Assembly (NCBI GenBank): GCA_002723155.1 | Contig: PBNO01000015.1 | Location: forward strand, 310,001-374,000 | Length of the DNA: 64,000 bases | From: Ponticaulis sp. | GTDB taxonomy: Bacteria > Pseudomonadota > Alphaproteobacteria > Caulobacterales > Hyphomonadaceae | Reading direction: 5' to 3' | Shown here: positions 62,100-64,000 of the stretch, one piece after another | Layout of the letters: each line of letters begins with the position of its first letter | How positions within the stretch are numbered: position 1 is the stretch's first letter | Program-made: the position numbers and the translations under genes | The notes under the pieces: model-generated | What the model was told of the DNA's origin: nothing | Database searches by the model: none | Seen by the model: the letters and a program-made list of their open reading frames with translations, nothing else

Positions 62100-63761
62100 A
62101 TGAGTTTGTTGGGAGTTACAGCCGAGGCGAGATCAATCGCCGAGCTGCTGAAGTCTGGCACCAGCTATCGCATACCGAGTTACCAGCGGAGTTACTCCTG
62201 GCAGGTACCTGATGCGAATGGACTTCTGACGGACCTCGTTCAGGCTATGGACGAAGAACGCTCTCACTTCCTCGGCGCAGTCGTTACCTGCGAGACCGGC
62301 TTTCCTGATCTCTGCGAAATTGTAGACGGGCAGCAGCGCATCACAACGATCTCTCTTCTGATCGCCTGTCTCCGTGACGCTATGGCAGATAAGAAAAGGC
62401 GCAACGAGCTACACAGCTATCTGGCCGATGATCTGCGCCTCGGTGAATGGCGGCTGACGCTAAATCATGTCGATGCGCCGGTGTTCCGCGCGCTGGCCCA
62501 GCGGCCCGGCTCAACCTTCAACGCAGAGAATGTTGTGCCCGAGACATCCGAGCAAAGCATGCTGATCGACAATCTCATCGCCATTCGCGAGGAGGTTAAG
62601 CTGCTCTCCGAAGCCGATCGTGACGCGCTGGCAGATTTCGTTCTACACCAGTGCCCGATCGTGCATGTCTGCGTCGAGAACAGAGACGCCGGTTATAAAG
62701 TCTTTCAGGTACTCAACACGCGGGGGCGACAACCCACTGCACATGACATTTTGAAAACAGAGCTGTTCGAGCGGGCCAATCTGTCATCTCAGGATGCTGA
62801 CCGGCTGGCGCGTGCATGGACGCTGCATGAGGCTCGCCTTGGCGCGAAGGATTTTGACGATCTTCTCCGCCAGATACGGTCCCTGCATGACCGTCAGATG
62901 CGCGGCGATTTCGTCACCGGCTTTTGTAACTCAGTCCTTCAAGGAACATCACCGCGTAGCTTCCTTGAGGAAGAACTACCGCGCTTTGTTGAAGCCTATC
63001 TTGAGCTCAAACAGGGCGATGTGCAGCTCTCGCGGCCTATGCCTGCAGTCAATGAGCATCTGGCACGCCTGATCTCACTGGACCATGCGGGCTGGCGCGC
63101 CCCTGCCCTGCAATTCCTTGTCTATCATCCGCGCGATGCGGATACGGCGCGTGAGTTCTTCTGTGATCTTGAGCGACTCGGCTTTGCGATGCAGCTGGTC
63201 ATTACAGACCGCGATACACGCGCGCGCCGCTATAGACGCCTGTCAGAGGAAGTCATTTCGGACAGCAAGCTTTTTTCACCATCAGGCGCATTGTCACTGA
63301 CTGGCGAAGAACGCGAAAAGCTGACACAGCGGCTGTATGGTCGATTTGGATCCGTAACCCAGCGCCGCGCGCTGGCCATCAAGCTCAACAGTCTTCTGGA
63401 TGACGGAGAGACCTCACCCGATACAAGCGACGCCACTGTAGAGCATGTCCTTCCACGCAATCCGGAACCGGGCTCTGAATGGTATGACATCTGGCCGGAT
63501 TTGGTTGAGCGCCGGGAAATCTGCGAGTCGCTCGGGAATTTCTGCTTGCTGACCCAGAGAGACAATCAACGCGCAGACCGTCTGGATTTCCTGCAAAAAC
63601 GAAACGAGTTCTTCCGTCGCCCTTCCCGAGGCGGCCGCTATGCTCTGACCCGCGACGTGGCGACATATGAAGAATGGACGCCTGCTATCGTTCGCGAGAG
63701 GACTGCGCGGCTGGCAAAGCTTCTTATCCGCGAATGGAAGCTGGACCTTCCGGTCGGCTAA
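62100..63761 (+). CDS. GmrSD-type DUF262/DUF1524 protein
   Basis: 553 residues. The N-terminal DUF262 domain has RIPSYQRSYSWQ and the key motif EIVDGQQRITTISLL (DGQQR), and the C-terminal DUF1524 domain has an HNH-like TVEHVLPRNPEPGSEW and LGNFCLLTQRDNQRAD. GmrS and GmrD fused in one chain make type IV restriction enzymes that cut glucosylated hydroxymethylcytosine DNA, and many anti-phage proteins share this layout. ATG 62100 has GGAAG 5 nt upstream; a longer frame from 62040 is not needed. It stands alone between metabolic genes. Defence function is inferred. Confidence 0.85.
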   Translation: MSLLGVTAEARSIAELLKSGTSYRIPSYQRSYSWQVPDANGLLTDLVQAMDEERSHFLGAVVTCETGFPDLCEIVDGQQRITTISLLIACLRDAMADKKRRNELHSYLADDLRLGEWRLTLNHVDAPVFRALAQRPGSTFNAENVVPETSEQSMLIDNLIAIREEVKLLSEADRDALADFVLHQCPIVHVCVENRDAGYKVFQVLNTRGRQPTAHDILKTELFERANLSSQDADRLARAWTLHEARLGAKDFDDLLRQIRSLHDRQMRGDFVTGFCNSVLQGTSPRSFLEEELPRFVEAYLELKQGDVQLSRPMPAVNEHLARLISLDHAGWRAPALQFLVYHPRDADTAREFFCDLERLGFAMQLVITDRDTRARRYRRLSEEVISDSKLFSPSGALSLTGEEREKLTQRLYGRFGSVTQRRALAIKLNSLLDDGETSPDTSDATVEHVLPRNPEPGSEWYDIWPDLVERREICESLGNFCLLTQRDNQRADRLDFLQKRNEFFRRPSRGGRYALTRDVATYEEWTPAIVRERTARLAKLLIREWKLDLPVG

Positions 63762-63840
63762 TAAGCATCTGTACTCGCTGGTTTCAGGACGCTACATCTG
63801 ATCGCAATCAGAAGACAAAAGCGTCCAGAGGGAGAAACAT

Positions 63841-64000
63841 ATGTCACTTTTTGATCTGTCGGGAAAATCGGCAATTATCACAGGCTCCAGCCGCGGCATC
63901 GGTAAAGCGATCGCGATTGCTATGGCTGAACAGGGCGCACGCGTCGTGATTTCATCACGCAAGCCAGAGCCATGCGAAGAAACTGCGCATGAGATCAATG
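63841..64000 (+). CDS. SDR family oxidoreductase, cut by the window end
   Basis: 53 codons visible. [20 protein letters not shown] is the cofactor-binding start of a short-chain dehydrogenase (TGSSRGIG). GGGAGAAAC lies just before ATG. The catalytic Ser, Tyr and Lys lie beyond the window. Substrate unknown. Confidence 0.85.
   Translation, partial: MSLFDLSGKSAIITGSSRGIGKAIAIAMAEQGARVVISSRKPEPCEETAHEIN

Overview
The window looks like chromosomal DNA of a marine, flagellated alphaproteobacterium of the Caulobacterales type (Hyphomonadaceae or Maricaulaceae are my best guess, from gene content only). The pointers are a TipF-like flagellar c-di-GMP receptor, a CheZ/CheY pair, a BamF-type (DUF3035) lipoprotein, DUF2093, an ELM1-family protein, a TIGR01459 HAD protein and a TonB-dependent receptor. 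About 50 protein genes are supported. I saw no tRNA, rRNA, CRISPR array or insertion sequence.

Layout. 22-5907: MltF-type lytic transglycosylase, an amidohydrolase with a GNAT enzyme, a lipoprotein metallopeptidase, two small dimeric-barrel-type proteins and a secreted unknown. 6129-13266: carB, greA with an ELM1 gene, a CDF metal exporter and trxB. 13444-19243: TonB-dependent receptor, LysR regulator, a candidate small RNA, dps and an aspartate aminotransferase. 19519-21528: secreted or lipoprotein genes of unknown role. 21692-31966: uvrC and pgsA, normally neighbours in proteobacteria, here separated by about 7.4 kb of accessory DNA. 31981-35711: DUF2093, an M23 peptidase, quinone reductase, rnhB and zntB. 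35797-39052: a tricorn-type protease gene broken by a frameshift. 39181-49175: pseudouridine synthase, mutL, a two-subunit M16 peptidase, a BamF-like lipoprotein, lspA and ileS. 49363-54298: esterase, lone AAA ATPase, SDR, ribF and MaoC hydratase. 54411-59774: cheY-like gene, cheZ, a transglutaminase-like protein, a HAD protein and tipF. 59775-64000: a probable non-coding transcript, a degenerate metallo-beta-lactamase-fold protein, an FAH-family enzyme, a GmrSD-type (DUF262/DUF1524) protein and the start of an SDR gene.

Most interesting region: the island between uvrC and pgsA. It holds a low-GC, translationally coupled two-gene cassette: a PD-(D/E)xK-like N-terminal domain protein and an alpha-solenoid protein. 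I do not recognise it as a named system, and it has the look of a defence or DNA-processing module. The same area has two copies of a double-palindrome (REP/BIME-like) element, both inside reading frames. One is in uvrC, which carries about 90 extra residues there; the other is in the unknown gene 27399-28379.

Other points: a candidate small RNA with its own promoter and terminator (17066-17171); a structured segment after dps; a plus-strand terminator with an 8-codon open frame in the tipF upstream gap; three tandem DDIDA(L/M)F peptides, resembling CheY-binding motifs, at the CheZ C-terminus; and a terminator hairpin that contains the start codons of the next gene. All family assignments come from reading motifs by eye; no database search was run.
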